Below, one piece after another: positions 1 through 10,104 of a stretch of DNA of 64,000 bases. The stretch is from Pseudomonas multiresinivorans (GTDB taxonomy: Bacteria > Pseudomonadota > Gammaproteobacteria > Pseudomonadales > Pseudomonadaceae). Position 1 is the first letter of the stretch. Each line of letters starts with the position of its first letter. The DNA is taken from the NCBI RefSeq assembly GCF_012971725.1, contig NZ_CP048833.1, positions 372,001-436,000 of the forward strand, given 5' to 3'. Both the position numbers and the translations under genes were made by a program. The notes below the pieces were generated by a model that did no database searches, was not told the origin of the DNA, and was given only the letters and a program-made list of their open reading frames with translations.

Positions 1-1216
1 AGATGTAGAACACGTCCTCCATGCCGATGCTCTTGAGTCCCAGCGCAGCGTACTCGGCGGAGCCACCGAAGATCGCGTTGCCTACCGCGTAGGACAGGCC
101 CACACCCAGAGCGCGGATCTGCGGCGGGAACATCTCCGCCTTGATCAGGCCGCTGATCGAGGTGTAGAGGCTGACGATGGCCATCGCCAGGATGATCAGG
201 CCGAACGCCGCGTAGGGGCTGCTGACGGTCTTCAGCGCGGCGAGGATCGGCCAGGTGCAGAGCATGCCCAGGGCGCCGAACCAGAGCATCGAGGTCTTGC
301 GGCCGATACGGTCGGACAGCGCACCGAACAGCGGCTGCATGCACATGTAGCAGAACAGCGCGAAGGTCATCACGCCACTGGCCACCTTGGCGTCCATTCC
401 GGCGGTGTTCACCAGGTATTTCTGCATGTAGGTGGTGAAGGTGTAGAAGATCAGCGAGCCGCCGGCCGTGAAGCCGAGCACGGTGAAGAACGCGCGCTTG
501 TGGTGAGTGAACAGTTCGGTGAGCGTGCCCGACTCCTTGCGGTTGAGGTTGGACTCCTTGGCCGTCTCGCTCAACGAGCGACGCAGGTAGAAGGCGATCA
601 CCGCGGTGATCGCGCCGACCACGAAGGGAATTCGCCAACCCCACTCTTTCAGCTCATCGGTGGTCAGCAACTGCTGCAGGATCACCACCACCAGTACGGC
701 CAGCAACTGGCCGCCGATCAGGGTGACGTACTGGAAGGAGGCGAAGAAGCCGCGCTGCCCCTTGAGCGCCACTTCGCTCATGTAGGTAGCGCTGGTGCCG
801 TACTCGCCGCCAACCGACAGCCCCTGGAACAGACGCGCGATCAGCAGCAGCGCCGGCGCCGCGACGCCGATGGTGGCGTAGGTCGGCATCACCGCGATGG
901 CCAGCGAGCCGCCGCACATCATCAGCACCGAGATCATCATCGCGGTCTTGCGGCCCTTCTTGTCGGCGATGCGGCCGAACAGCCAGCCGCCGATGGGACG
1001 CATCAGGAAGCCCGCGGCGAACACCCCGGCGGTGTTGAGCAACTGCACCGTCGGATCGTCCGACGGAAAGAAGGCATGGGCGAAGTACAGGGCGGTGAAG
1101 GCGTAGACGTAGAAGTCGAACCACTCCACCAGGTTGCCCGACGAGGCGCCGACGATGGCGAGGATGCGCGAGCGGCGTTCGTGGGCGGAATACTGCGGTG
1201 CGGCAGGTGCGTTCAT
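1..1216 (-). CDS. MHS-family MFS organic-acid/proton symporter (3' end outside window)
   Basis: Inner-membrane transporter of the metabolite:H+ symporter branch (KgtP/PcaT-like), probably for 2-oxoglutarate or a related dicarboxylate; the substrate is inferred. The protein begins MNAPAAPQYSAHERR; 405 codons are visible and the frame runs off the left edge. Seen: the family motif GNLVEWFDFYVY in helix 1, RPIGGWLFGRIADKKGRK in the loop 2-3 signature and GGEYGTSATYMSE in helix 4-5. It is close in sequence to the complete transporter at 45982-47289. The start is the ATG at 1216. It is a single gene transcribed away from glmS. Confidence is high for family, low for substrate. Confidence 0.9.
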   Translation of the reverse strand, partial: MNAPAAPQYSAHERRSRILAIVGASSGNLVEWFDFYVYAFTALYFAHAFFPSDDPTVQLLNTAGVFAAGFLMRPIGGWLFGRIADKKGRKTAMMISVLMMCGGSLAIAVMPTYATIGVAAPALLLIARLFQGLSVGGEYGTSATYMSEVALKGQRGFFASFQYVTLIGGQLLAVLVVVILQQLLTTDELKEWGWRIPFVVGAITAVIAFYLRRSLSETAKESNLNRKESGTLTELFTHHKRAFFTVLGFTAGGSLIFYTFTTYMQKYLVNTAGMDAKVASGVMTFALFCYMCMQPLFGALSDRIGRKTSMLWFGALGMLCTWPILAALKTVSSPYAAFGLIILAMAIVSLYTSISGLIKAEMFPPQIRALGVGLSYAVGNAIFGGSAEYAALGLKSIGMEDVFYI

Positions 1217-1672
1217 GGGGATTCTCTTGTCGGTTTAACTGCATCCCGGACGTGAGGACGGAACTCCCTCGCCGCCCTTGCCAGCGAATTGCCGCCAGGC
1301 ATTTTTCACTGACACAATCAGAAACAGTATAGACGCTTCCGATAGCCGGCTAACGAAATCCGCGGCCTGGACCGGCCCTTTCGGTTCGAATATCGGACAC
1401 TCACGAACGCGCGTTTGTCGTTTCCGATTGACCGGCCAGTAGCCAGCTTCTATCGTTGGCCCGCTCCCCACCCTGCGGGAGACTTGTCAGGTACCCCTCG
1501 CAGGGCCGGAGCCCGACCTTGTCCACAAGACAAGGTCGATTTCCATTCCCCTCGTGTAGCGGCTCAAGCCGCCTGGCCTCGGTGCCCCGTCCACACCCCC
1601 GGACGTGCAGGCACCGGGGGAATGTTGATCGTCCCCTCCCACTCCCCTCTCGAATTCCAGCACCCCGAAACG
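1217..1672. other. Intergenic region with two hairpins
   Basis: No credible gene; the frames across it lack ribosome-binding sites and family resemblance. It holds a perfect 10-bp hairpin (CGACCTTGTC, 1514-1523, with GACAAGGTCG, 1529-1538, loop CACAA) and a two-part hairpin (CGGTGCC at 1580-1586 with GGCACCG at 1610-1616, enclosing CGTCC/GGACG). Neither has a clear U tract. They lie downstream of glmS and upstream of the transporter, and may be transcript-end or regulatory structures. Confidence 0.5.
1326..1353 (-). promoter_or_regulatory. Possible sigma70 promoter of the MHS transporter
   Basis: On the minus strand a good -10 (TATACT, 1326-1331) is preceded after 16 bp by a poor -35 (TTAGCC, 1348-1353), about 110 bp upstream of the transporter start. 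Only the -10 is convincing, and an activator would probably be needed. Confidence 0.3.
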
Positions 1673-1697
1673 AAAAAAGGCCCCCGAAGGGACCTTT
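1673..1697 (-). terminator. Rho-independent terminator of glmS
   Basis: Read on the minus strand this is AAAGGTCCC-TTCG-GGGGCCTTT followed by more T residues, starting about 20 bp past the glmS stop. The stem has one U:G wobble and a UUCG tetraloop, so it is a convincing intrinsic terminator. Confidence 0.85.
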
Positions 1698-1715
1698 CTC
1701 CTGGCGCCTGCGCGC

Positions 1716-3551
<1,836 letters not shown>

Positions 3552-3566
3552 GGCTTGAGTCTCCTA

Positions 3567-4337
3567 TCAGTCTTCGCAGCGCGCGCGAATCACTTTCACG
3601 TCGCGCGCCTGGATCAGTTCGAACGCCTCATCGCTCAGGCGTTCGTCGGTAATCAGGGTCTGGACGCTGCTCCAGGGCAGCTCCAGGTTGGGAATACGCC
3701 GGCCCAGCTTGTCGGCCTCAGCCATGACGATCACCTCGCGGGCGACCTCGGCCATGACCCGGCTCAGGCCCAGCAGTTCGTTGAAGGTCGTGGTGCCGCG
3801 CTCGATGTCCAGGCCGGTGGCGCCGATGAACAGCTGATCGAAATCGTAGGAGCGCAACACCTGTTCGGCCACCTGGCCCTGGAACGACTCCGAGTGCGGG
3901 TCCCAGGTGCCGCCGGTCATCAGCAGCACGGGCTCGCGCTCCAGCTCGCGCAGGGCGTTGGCCACGCTCAGGGAGTTGGTCATCACCACCAGGCCGGGCT
4001 TGCGGCCCAGCTCCGGGATCAGCGCAGCCGTCGTGCTGCCACTGTCGATGATGATCCGTGCATGCTCGCGGATGCAGGCGGCCGCCGCGCGGCCGATGGC
4101 CTGCTTGTAGCGCGACAGCGGCTGGCTCGGCTCGGCGATCAGCTCATGGGGCATCGGCACCGCGCCGCCGTAGCGGCGCAGCAGCAGGCCGTTGCCTTCC
4201 AGGGCGGCCAGGTCCTTGCGGATGGTCACCTCGGAGGTGGCGAAGCGGCGCGCGAGATCGTCCACGCTGACCTCGCCCTGTTCGGCGAGCAGCGCCAGGA
4301 TGTCGTGGCGGCGTTGAGGCGTATTGCGTTTCGACAT
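3567..4337 (-). CDS. glmR: DeoR-family transcriptional regulator next to glmS (GlmR-like)
   Basis: 256 residues. An N-terminal DeoR winged helix-turn-helix (about residues 5-57; RRHDILALLAEQGEVSVDDL, then TSEVTIRKDL) precedes a sugar-phosphate-sensing DeoRC domain with IDSGSTTAAL and MTNSLSVANAL. In Pseudomonas a DeoR regulator called GlmR is encoded beside glmS and affects amino-sugar and envelope metabolism, and this gene has that position. It probably senses a phosphosugar and controls glmS or central sugar metabolism; the ligand is inferred. The start ATG at 4337 begins MSKRNTPQRRH. Its upstream DNA is AT-rich, then a REP element follows. Confidence 0.88.
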   Translation of the reverse strand: MSKRNTPQRRHDILALLAEQGEVSVDDLARRFATSEVTIRKDLAALEGNGLLLRRYGGAVPMPHELIAEPSQPLSRYKQAIGRAAAACIREHARIIIDSGSTTAALIPELGRKPGLVVMTNSLSVANALRELEREPVLLMTGGTWDPHSESFQGQVAEQVLRSYDFDQLFIGATGLDIERGTTTFNELLGLSRVMAEVAREVIVMAEADKLGRRIPNLELPWSSVQTLITDERLSDEAFELIQARDVKVIRARCED

Positions 4338-4434
4338 GAACGATTAAGTTTCGATTCGAAAGATAAGTGCGCGAATCAAAACCTATGTTGTTTCGTTCGT
4401 CAAGAATTTCCCGCTCGAACGGAAGCGACCTTCT

Positions 4435-4501
4435 GTAGGAGCGGACTTCGTCCGCGATGCTCACCGGCGGTGCCGGGGTTCGCGAGCAAGCTCGCTCCTA
4501 C
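4435..4501. repeat. REP pair (inverted, BIME-like)
   Basis: Two palindromic REP units in opposite orientation: GTAGGAGCGGACTTCGTCCGCGA and, after about 22 bp, TTCGCGAGCAAGCTCGCTCCTAC. Such units are typically extragenic in Pseudomonas. This one marks the junction between the glmS-glmR block and the dgcH block. Confidence 0.9.
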
Positions 4502-4517
4502 AAGAAATGCAGTGTGC

Positions 4518-6554
4518 TCAGTCGACTTCGAGACGGTTACGCCCGCCGCGCTTGGCACGGTACAGCGCCTGGTCGGCTCGCTCGAATACCGTTTCGGCGC
4601 GCTCGCCTTCGCGGAAGGCCGTGAGGCCCGCCGAGCAGGTGATGCTCAACCGTTCCCCCTTGAAGTGGAACGGGCAGGCTTCGATGGCGCCGCGCAGCAC
4701 GTCGAGCAGCTGCTGTCCGCCCTCCAGCGGCGTGGCGGGCAGCAGCACGACGAACTCCTCGCCGCCAAAGCGGGCGATGAAGTCGGTCTTGCGCAGGCGC
4801 TTGGCCAGTTCGTTGGCGATGATCTTCAGCACCTTGTCGCCGGCGAGGTGGCCGAAGTCGTCGTTGATCCGCTTGAAATGGTCGACGTCCAGCACCGCCA
4901 GCAGCAGGTCGCCGCCGTAGCGCTGCCAGCGCGCCACTTCCAGGTCCAACCGCTCGGTGAGCGCTGCGCGGTTGGGCAGGCCGGTCAGGGCGTCAGTCAT
5001 GGCTTTCTGGCGCTGGTCCTCGATGTTCGCCTGGAAGGTGCGGGCCTCCTCTTCCATGCTGGCGACACGGGTCACCAGCGACTGGATGCGCTCGCCCACT
5101 TCGCGCTCGCGGGCCTCGCGCTCCTCGCGGAAGCGGTCCATGGTGCCGACCAGGCCCTGCAGACGTGACTCGACGTGGTGCTTGAGGCCCTCCAGATCGG
5201 TCGCCTCCAGCACACTCTCCTTCAGACCACTGACCTGTTCGCGCAGGGTATCGTCCAGGTCGCGAGCGCTGGAGCTGGAGCCGCTGTGGTTCTCCTGGAC
5301 GGCCTGCAGGCCGTCCAGGAAAGCCCCCAGGCGTTCGTTGAGCTGGTGCAGGTAGCCTTCGAACTCGTGCTGGCCGCTGTCGTTGAGCGAGAGTACGAGG
5401 ACGCCCAGGTCATCCAGCACCGGCACCAGTTCGTACCAGTTGAGGCTGCCGTGGATCCGCGAACGCAGCGCCTCGGCCTGGACCTGCTGGGCGGCCGGCA
5501 GGTGCATCTCGTCCAGCAGGCGTAGCAGGCTCGCCTCGATATGCGGCGCCACCGCGCTGTAGCCGGGCTCCGGACGAGGCGGCAGGGCGTAGGGGTCGTT
5601 AGCCTGGCGCGCATCTTCGGGCGTGCCGAACAGGCCCGGCGGTACTGGCAGGCTGTCGAGCAGTTTGGAATCGTCGTGGCTGGCTGACTCTACTGCAGTC
5701 GGCCTGTCGATGACCTGCGCCTCGGCGACAGGCTCCGATCGCACGACCGGCGAAGGCGCGGCGGCAGGTTCCGGCGTTACCACCCGGGGAGCCATTTCGA
5801 CTTGCGCCACGACGTGCTCGGCCGCCGTTGCAACGACGGCCGCCTCGGCAGGTGCAGGTGCAGGTGCAGGTGCAGGTGCAGGTGCAGGTGCAGGTGCAGG
5901 TGCAGGTGCAGCAGATTGACTTTCGCTGGGCGATGGAAGATCCACCGCCGCTTCCGTCATCGGCGTTCTTTCTGCCGGGGCGGCCGCTGTGCTGGACCCC
6001 GAATCCGGCACATCCGCCTCATCGCCGTCACGGCTGCCGAACAGCCGCTGCAGGAAACCGGGGCGCTGCTCCCCGCCACCGTTGCCAAAATGATCCAGCA
6101 CCTGGCGTTGCAGTCGACTCAGTTCGCCCAGCAGCGCGGGAAGTTCGCGGGAGGAACTGCCACGGCTGGGAATGTCCTTGGACAGGCGCTTGAGCGGCTT
6201 GCGCACGTCACCCGGCATGTCCAGTGACAGCAGTTGCTGCGACAGCTGGCTGAGCGCGGCGACGTTCTGCTCGATGCGCTGCTGGCGGCGCTGCTCGGAG
6301 TCGAGCACGGCCTTTTCCAGCTGCGGGATCAGGCGCGACAGGCCGGCGTCCATGTCGTCGCGGCGCAGTACTTCGCGCAGCTCCTTCATGCAGGCGTCCA
6401 CCGCCTTGTCGCTGCCTTCGGCCGCCAGGCTGCTGCGCACCAGGCCGCGACGCAGCAGATCGAGGCGAGCATCCCAACGGCGCTCGAGCTTCTCCTGCTG
6501 TTCGAGGTTATCCAGGTACTTCTGTTTCCAGCGCTGGTCGTCGTCGCGACTCAT
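4518..6554 (-). CDS. dgcH: Diguanylate cyclase (GGEEF) with coiled-coil N terminus and Ala-Pro linker
   Basis: Synthesises cyclic di-GMP from two GTP. It has 678 residues. The charged, helical N-terminal region (1-160) has no transmembrane segment. A low-complexity linker with an (AP)n run lies at about residues 215-235, encoded by ten perfect hexanucleotide repeats. A helical middle region is followed by a GGEEF domain: the active motif is residues 597-601, and an inhibitory I-site RKTD at 588-591 is correctly spaced five residues before it, so product inhibition is expected. The gene overlaps the EEP-family gene by 4 bp and stands in the dsbA-EEP-dgcH order known from P. aeruginosa PA5489-PA5487, where this protein is DgcH. 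The symbol rests on context and architecture. Confidence 0.88.
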   Translation of the reverse strand: MSRDDDQRWKQKYLDNLEQQEKLERRWDARLDLLRRGLVRSSLAAEGSDKAVDACMKELREVLRRDDMDAGLSRLIPQLEKAVLDSEQRRQQRIEQNVAALSQLSQQLLSLDMPGDVRKPLKRLSKDIPSRGSSSRELPALLGELSRLQRQVLDHFGNGGGEQRPGFLQRLFGSRDGDEADVPDSGSSTAAAPAERTPMTEAAVDLPSPSESQSAAPAPAPAPAPAPAPAPAPAPAEAAVVATAAEHVVAQVEMAPRVVTPEPAAAPSPVVRSEPVAEAQVIDRPTAVESASHDDSKLLDSLPVPPGLFGTPEDARQANDPYALPPRPEPGYSAVAPHIEASLLRLLDEMHLPAAQQVQAEALRSRIHGSLNWYELVPVLDDLGVLVLSLNDSGQHEFEGYLHQLNERLGAFLDGLQAVQENHSGSSSSARDLDDTLREQVSGLKESVLEATDLEGLKHHVESRLQGLVGTMDRFREEREAREREVGERIQSLVTRVASMEEEARTFQANIEDQRQKAMTDALTGLPNRAALTERLDLEVARWQRYGGDLLLAVLDVDHFKRINDDFGHLAGDKVLKIIANELAKRLRKTDFIARFGGEEFVVLLPATPLEGGQQLLDVLRGAIEACPFHFKGERLSITCSAGLTAFREGERAETVFERADQALYRAKRGGRNRLEVD
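5851..5910. repeat. Ten perfect GGTGCA hexanucleotide repeats inside dgcH
   Basis: Exactly ten uninterrupted copies of GGTGCA (60 bp) encode alternating Ala-Pro on the minus strand. A 6-bp unit keeps frame on slippage, so copy-number change would alter linker length without breaking the protein. Confidence 0.95.
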
Positions 6555-7429
6555 TCAGGGTCCTCGCCGCGCAAGGCGAGCGACGAGGACGAACGCAGGG
6601 CATCCGGCAGGCGGATTTCCACGGCCACGGGCAGGTGGTCGGAAATCGGGTGCGGGAGGACACTGACGCGTTCCAGCGCCAGCTCGGAACTGAGCAGGAT
6701 GTGGTCCAGGCAGCGCTGCGGGCGCCAGCTGGGGAAAGTGGCCTCGACCTGCGGGGCGATGAGCTGGAGGTCGCGCAGTGGCGAGCTTTCCAGCAGGTCG
6801 GTGGCATGGGTGTTCATATCGCCCATCAGCACGTGGTGGCGGTAGTCCTGCAGCAGCTCGCGGATATAGGCGAGCTGGCGGGTGCGGGTCCGCGCGCCGA
6901 GGGCCAGGTGCATCATCACCACGGCCAGCGCGTCCTTGCCTTCGCCGAAGCGCATGAGGATCGCGCCGCGGCCGGGCGGGCCGGGCAGCGGATGGTCTTC
7001 CAGCGCAGTGGGCTGCAGGCGGCTGAGCAGGCCGTTGCTGTGCTGGGCGATGCGCCCGAGGTTGCGGTTGAGCTGCTGGTACCAGTAGGGGAAGGCACCG
7101 AGCTGAGCCAGGTGCTCGACCTGGTTGATGTTGCCGGAACGGATGCTGCCGCCGTCTGCTTCCTGCAGGGCGACTACGTCGTAGTCGGAGAGCAGTTCGC
7201 CGATGCGCTGCAGGTTGGTAGCGCGACCGGCGGCCGGCAGCAGGTGCTGCCAGCCGCGGGTCAGGTAGTGGCGGTACCTTTCGGTACTGATGCCGACCTG
7301 GATGTTGAAGCTGAGCAGGCGCAGCCGGCCGTCGTCGGGCAAGCCGGCGGAAGTCCCCTGGGCCGTATTCACCCGCGGAACACAGGCTCCCGCGACACGC
7401 TCACGAGTCCGCCGGCGCAGCATCGTCAT
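6551..7429 (-). CDS. Endonuclease/exonuclease/phosphatase (EEP) superfamily protein
   Basis: Metal-dependent phosphodiesterase or nuclease fold; the substrate is not known. It has 292 residues. The EEP motifs appear in order: LLSFNIQVG at the start of the fold, VVALQEADGG (metal-binding Glu), MGDMNTH (catalytic Asp-x-Asn) and LDHILLSS plus ISDHLPVAVE near the end (catalytic Asp-His). No signal peptide is obvious; the first 30 residues are basic and may be an extension. It starts 6 bp after dsbA and overlaps dgcH by 4 bp, so the three genes are likely one operon. It corresponds to P. aeruginosa PA5488 by position. Confidence 0.85.
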   Translation of the reverse strand: MTMLRRRTRERVAGACVPRVNTAQGTSAGLPDDGRLRLLSFNIQVGISTERYRHYLTRGWQHLLPAAGRATNLQRIGELLSDYDVVALQEADGGSIRSGNINQVEHLAQLGAFPYWYQQLNRNLGRIAQHSNGLLSRLQPTALEDHPLPGPPGRGAILMRFGEGKDALAVVMMHLALGARTRTRQLAYIRELLQDYRHHVLMGDMNTHATDLLESSPLRDLQLIAPQVEATFPSWRPQRCLDHILLSSELALERVSVLPHPISDHLPVAVEIRLPDALRSSSSLALRGEDPE

Positions 7430-7435
7430 CGGCCC

Positions 7436-8077
7436 TTACTGGGCGGCCTTGGCGCTGGCGCGTTCCTTGGCGATCAGCTGGTCAGCCAGCTGCAGCGCCT
7501 CGTCCGGGCCACCGGCCGAGCCGATGTCGAAGCGGTATTTGCCATTGACCACCATGGTCGGTACGCCGCTGATCTGGTAGGCCATCGCCAGCTTCTTGGC
7601 TTTCTCGATCTGGCCCTTGATGGCGAACGAGTTGTAGGTGCTGAGGAACTTGTCCTTGTCCACGCCCTGCTCGGCGACGAAGTCAGCCATTTCTTCCGGA
7701 GTGGTCAGGGCTTTCGGGTTGTTGTGCAGCTTCTCGAAGATGGCGTGGTGCACCTTCTTCTCCACACCCATGGATTCCAGGGTCAGGAACAGTTGGCCGT
7801 GGATGTTCCACAGGCCGCCGAACATGGCCGGAAGACGCACGAAGTGAACGTCGGCCGGCAGCTTCTCGACCCACGGGTTGATGGTCGGTTCGAACGCATA
7901 GCAGTGCGGGCAGCCGTACCAGAACAGCTCCACCACCTCGATCTTGCCGGGCTGGGAGACCGGGACGGCCTGGTTCAGCTCGGTGTAGTTCTTGCCCGCT
8001 TCGAAGTCGGCGGCGTTCGCGTTGACGGCGAACAGGCCGGCGAAGGCAAGAGCGGCGGTGAAAATCAGGTTACGCAT
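7436..8077 (-). CDS. dsbA: Periplasmic thiol:disulfide oxidase DsbA
   Basis: Introduces disulfide bonds into exported proteins. It has 213 residues with an N-terminal signal peptide (MRNLIFTAALAFAGLFAVNA, predicted cleavage near ANA-AD). The thioredoxin-fold active site is FWYGCPHCYAFEP with Cys56-Pro-His-Cys59, typical of DsbA, and the cis-proline loop is GVPTMVVNGKY. It is first in the minus-strand dsbA-EEP-dgcH run and is separated from the upstream cytochrome c4 gene by a strong terminator, so it probably has its own promoter just upstream. The ribosome-binding site is an AAGGAG-type sequence before the ATG at 8077. Confidence 0.96.
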   Translation of the reverse strand: MRNLIFTAALAFAGLFAVNANAADFEAGKNYTELNQAVPVSQPGKIEVVELFWYGCPHCYAFEPTINPWVEKLPADVHFVRLPAMFGGLWNIHGQLFLTLESMGVEKKVHHAIFEKLHNNPKALTTPEEMADFVAEQGVDKDKFLSTYNSFAIKGQIEKAKKLAMAYQISGVPTMVVNGKYRFDIGSAGGPDEALQLADQLIAKERASAKAAQ

Positions 8078-8184
8078 GGTTCACTCCTTGGCTGAGCGGA
8101 ACCGCCACGCTGCCGCGCGGCGGGATGAAGCGGTTTGACCGGAGGGGCCAGACACGGTTCCAGCATTGTAGTGGGGGCGGATGC

Positions 8185-8215
8185 AAAAAAGGGTGGCCGA
8201 GGCCACCCTTTTTTT
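8185..8215 (-). terminator. Rho-independent terminator after cytochrome c4
   Basis: A perfect inverted repeat AAAAAGGGTGGCC / GGCCACCCTTTTT with A and T flanks on both sides. It follows the cytochrome c4 stop on the minus strand and could act in both directions. Confidence 0.9.
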
Positions 8216-8256
8216 CGAAGCAGTTTTTCGATCCGGCGTTGGGGCCGGACGGCTGC

Positions 8257-8862
8257 TTAGTGCAGGCCTTCGATGTAGCTGGAGATCGCGGCGATGTCCT
8301 TGTTGGACAGCTTGGCGGCGATGCTGCGCATGATCATGGCGTCGCCGTCGTTGGTGCGCTCGCCTTCGCGGAAGGCGGTCAGCTGCTTGGCGGTATAGGC
8401 CGCGTGCTGGCCACCCAGGTGCGGGAAGCCGGCTTCGGCGTTGCCCTGGCCAGCCGGATTGTGGCAACCGGTGCAGGCCGGCATGCCTTCGGCGAGCTTG
8501 CCGCCGCGGAACAGGGCTTCACCCTGGGCGACGAGCTTGGGATCGGCGGCGCCGACGCTGCCGTTCTGGCTGGAGAAGTAGGCGGCGATGTCGGCCAGGT
8601 CCTCGTCGCTGAGGTTGGTCAGCAGGCCGGTCATTTCCAGCACGGTACGCTTGCCGTCCTTGATGTCGTGCATCTGCTTGAGCAGGTAACGCTCACCCTG
8701 CCCGGCCAGTTTCGGGAAGTTGGGCGCCATGCTGTTGCCATCGGCACCGTGGCAGGCACCACAGACAGCAGCTTTCGCCTGACCGGCCTTGGCATCGCCA
8801 GCGGCGTGCGCCACACCGACAAGACCCAGGGTCAACAGCAGACTCACGATCAATTTGTTCAT
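8257..8862 (-). CDS. cc4: Di-haem cytochrome c4
   Basis: Periplasmic electron carrier feeding terminal oxidases. It has 201 residues with a signal peptide (cleavage near AHA-AGD). Two CxxCH haem-attachment sites, C34GACH and C130TGCH, lie in two similar cytochrome c domains; candidate axial methionines are the Met in NSMAPNFPKLAGQ and MIMRSIAAKLS. The length and two-domain layout are those of cytochrome c4. It lies directly downstream of a small mono-haem cytochrome on the same strand (47-bp gap), as in P. aeruginosa PA5490-PA5491, and ends at a strong terminator. In pseudomonads cytochrome c4 can supply electrons to cbb3 oxidase. Confidence 0.95.
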   Translation of the reverse strand: MNKLIVSLLLTLGLVGVAHAAGDAKAGQAKAAVCGACHGADGNSMAPNFPKLAGQGERYLLKQMHDIKDGKRTVLEMTGLLTNLSDEDLADIAAYFSSQNGSVGAADPKLVAQGEALFRGGKLAEGMPACTGCHNPAGQGNAEAGFPHLGGQHAAYTAKQLTAFREGERTNDGDAMIMRSIAAKLSNKDIAAISSYIEGLH

Positions 8863-8909
8863 CAGCTAATCCAATAACGGCTAAGGGTGAAAGAGTAAGG
8901 CCTGAGAAG

Positions 8910-9200
8910 TTACTTCGACATCCACTGGATAATTGTCTGGTAATCCTCGGCGCTGCAGTCGGTGCACAGGCCGCGAGGCGGCATCGCGTTGAAACCGTTG
9001 GTCACATGTTGCACCAGCGTATCCATGCCCTTGTCCAGGCGCGGCTTCCAAGCGGTGGCGTCGCCCTTCTTCGGCGCCATTGGCAACTGACCATTGTGGC
9101 AGGCGCCACAGGCTCTGTTGAAAACGGCTTCCGGATCCTGGGCCGCCAGGGCGCTGGACGCCAGCGCGGCAACGATGGCTGCGAACAGCAGTTTCTTCAT
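8910..9200 (-). CDS. Small periplasmic mono-haem cytochrome c5-like protein
   Basis: 96 residues from the ATG at 9200, which has a GAGGA ribosome-binding site and starts a clean signal peptide (MKKLLFAAIVAALASSALAA). An upstream in-frame ATG at 9353 would add 51 unlikely residues before the signal peptide. One haem site, C31GACH35; the likely axial ligand is in FNAMPPRG; a further CTDC pair near the C terminus is typical of cytochrome c5. It lies upstream of cytochrome c4 and is probably co-transcribed, acting as a short-range electron carrier. The partner oxidase is not shown by the sequence. Confidence 0.92.
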   Translation of the reverse strand: MKKLLFAAIVAALASSALAAQDPEAVFNRACGACHNGQLPMAPKKGDATAWKPRLDKGMDTLVQHVTNGFNAMPPRGLCTDCSAEDYQTIIQWMSK

Positions 9201-9303
9201 GATTATCCTCATCGCAGGGAACATCCGCGTTCTTGATTGCGCGGACTTCAACGTTCCCGTGTGGCTCGACCCTGGGGGATAAAGCGCACACAAAATCCGC
9301 GGC

Positions 9304-9332
9304 ATTATATACTTCCGATGCCCAAACGGAAA
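9304..9332 (-). promoter_or_regulatory. Possible promoter of the cytochrome genes
   Basis: On the minus strand a consensus -10 TATAAT (9304-9309) lies about 100 bp upstream of the small cytochrome start; the -35 region (TTTCCG, 9327-9332) is weak. The same AT core gives TATACT on the plus strand and could serve engB. Confidence 0.35.
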
Positions 9333-9380
9333 CGAAACCGCCCCCCGCGACACCGCGTCGCACCCGCTGCGAAGTTACCC

Positions 9381-10043
9381 ATGTCCTCGAAGAACGCTAC
9401 GAAAAACCCGATTCTCGGCCTCTGCCAACAGGCCACTTTCCTCATTTCCGCCGCCAAGGTGAACCAGTGCCCGGAAGACTCCGGCCTGGAAGTCGCCTTC
9501 GCCGGCCGCTCCAACGCGGGCAAGTCCAGCGCGTTGAATGCGCTGACCCACGCGAACCTGGCGCGCACCTCCAAGACCCCCGGCCGCACCCAGTTGCTGA
9601 ACTTCTTCCGCCTGGATGACGAACGCCGCCTGGTCGACCTGCCCGGTTACGGCTACGCCAAGGTGCCGATTCCGCTGAAGCTGCACTGGCAGCAGCACCT
9701 GGAAGCTTATCTCTCCAGCCGCAATGCGCTAGCCGGCGTGGTGCTGATGATGGATATCCGCCATCCGCTGACCGATTTCGACCGCCTGATGCTCGACTGG
9801 GCCCAGGCCAGCCAGCTGCCGATCCACGTGCTGCTGACCAAAGCCGACAAGCTGGCCTACGGCGCGGCGAAGAACGCACTGCTCAAGACCCGCAAGGAAA
9901 TCCTCGACGGCTGGGGCGATGTCGCCACCCTGCAGCTGTTCTCGGCGCCCAAGCGCCAGGGCGTGGAAGAGGCGCAACTGGTCCTGGCCGGCTGGCTGGG
10001 GCTGCTGGATGAGGAAGAAGAGGAGGCCGGCGAGGAGGCCTGA
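9381..10043 (+). CDS. engB: Ribosome-biogenesis GTPase EngB (YihA/YsxC)
   Basis: Essential GTPase needed for assembly of the large ribosomal subunit. It has 220 residues from the ATG at 9381 (MSSKNATKNPILGLCQQATF), the family's usual start; upstream in-frame ATGs would add a basic extension. GTPase motifs: G1 GRSNAGKSS, G2 region ARTSKTPGRTQ, G3 DLPGYGYAK, G4 TKAD, G5 FSAPK. The C terminus is acidic (EEEEEAGEEA). It converges with polA, the same arrangement as in E. coli and other pseudomonads, with an sRNA gene in the gap. Confidence 0.96.
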   Translation: MSSKNATKNPILGLCQQATFLISAAKVNQCPEDSGLEVAFAGRSNAGKSSALNALTHANLARTSKTPGRTQLLNFFRLDDERRLVDLPGYGYAKVPIPLKLHWQQHLEAYLSSRNALAGVVLMMDIRHPLTDFDRLMLDWAQASQLPIHVLLTKADKLAYGAAKNALLKTRKEILDGWGDVATLQLFSAPKRQGVEEAQLVLAGWLGLLDEEEEEAGEEA

Positions 10044-10058
10044 GGCCAAATCGCAGGC

Positions 10059-10104
10059 AAAAAAAACCCCGAGCTTCGTATGGGGAGGGGGAAGTTCGGG
10101 GTTT
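10059..10104 (-). terminator. Terminator of the ErsA-like sRNA
   Basis: Stem AAACCCCGA/TCGGGGTTT with additional TTC/GAA pairing inside, followed on the minus strand by eight consecutive T (10066 down to 10059). On the plus strand it could also end the engB message. Confidence 0.9.

Noticed and set aside
1260..1320. Sigma54 promoter for the organic-acid transporter
   Set aside because: A TGGC...CGC pair exists on the minus strand, but the GG-to-GC spacing is 9 instead of 10 bp and the -12 element is poor.
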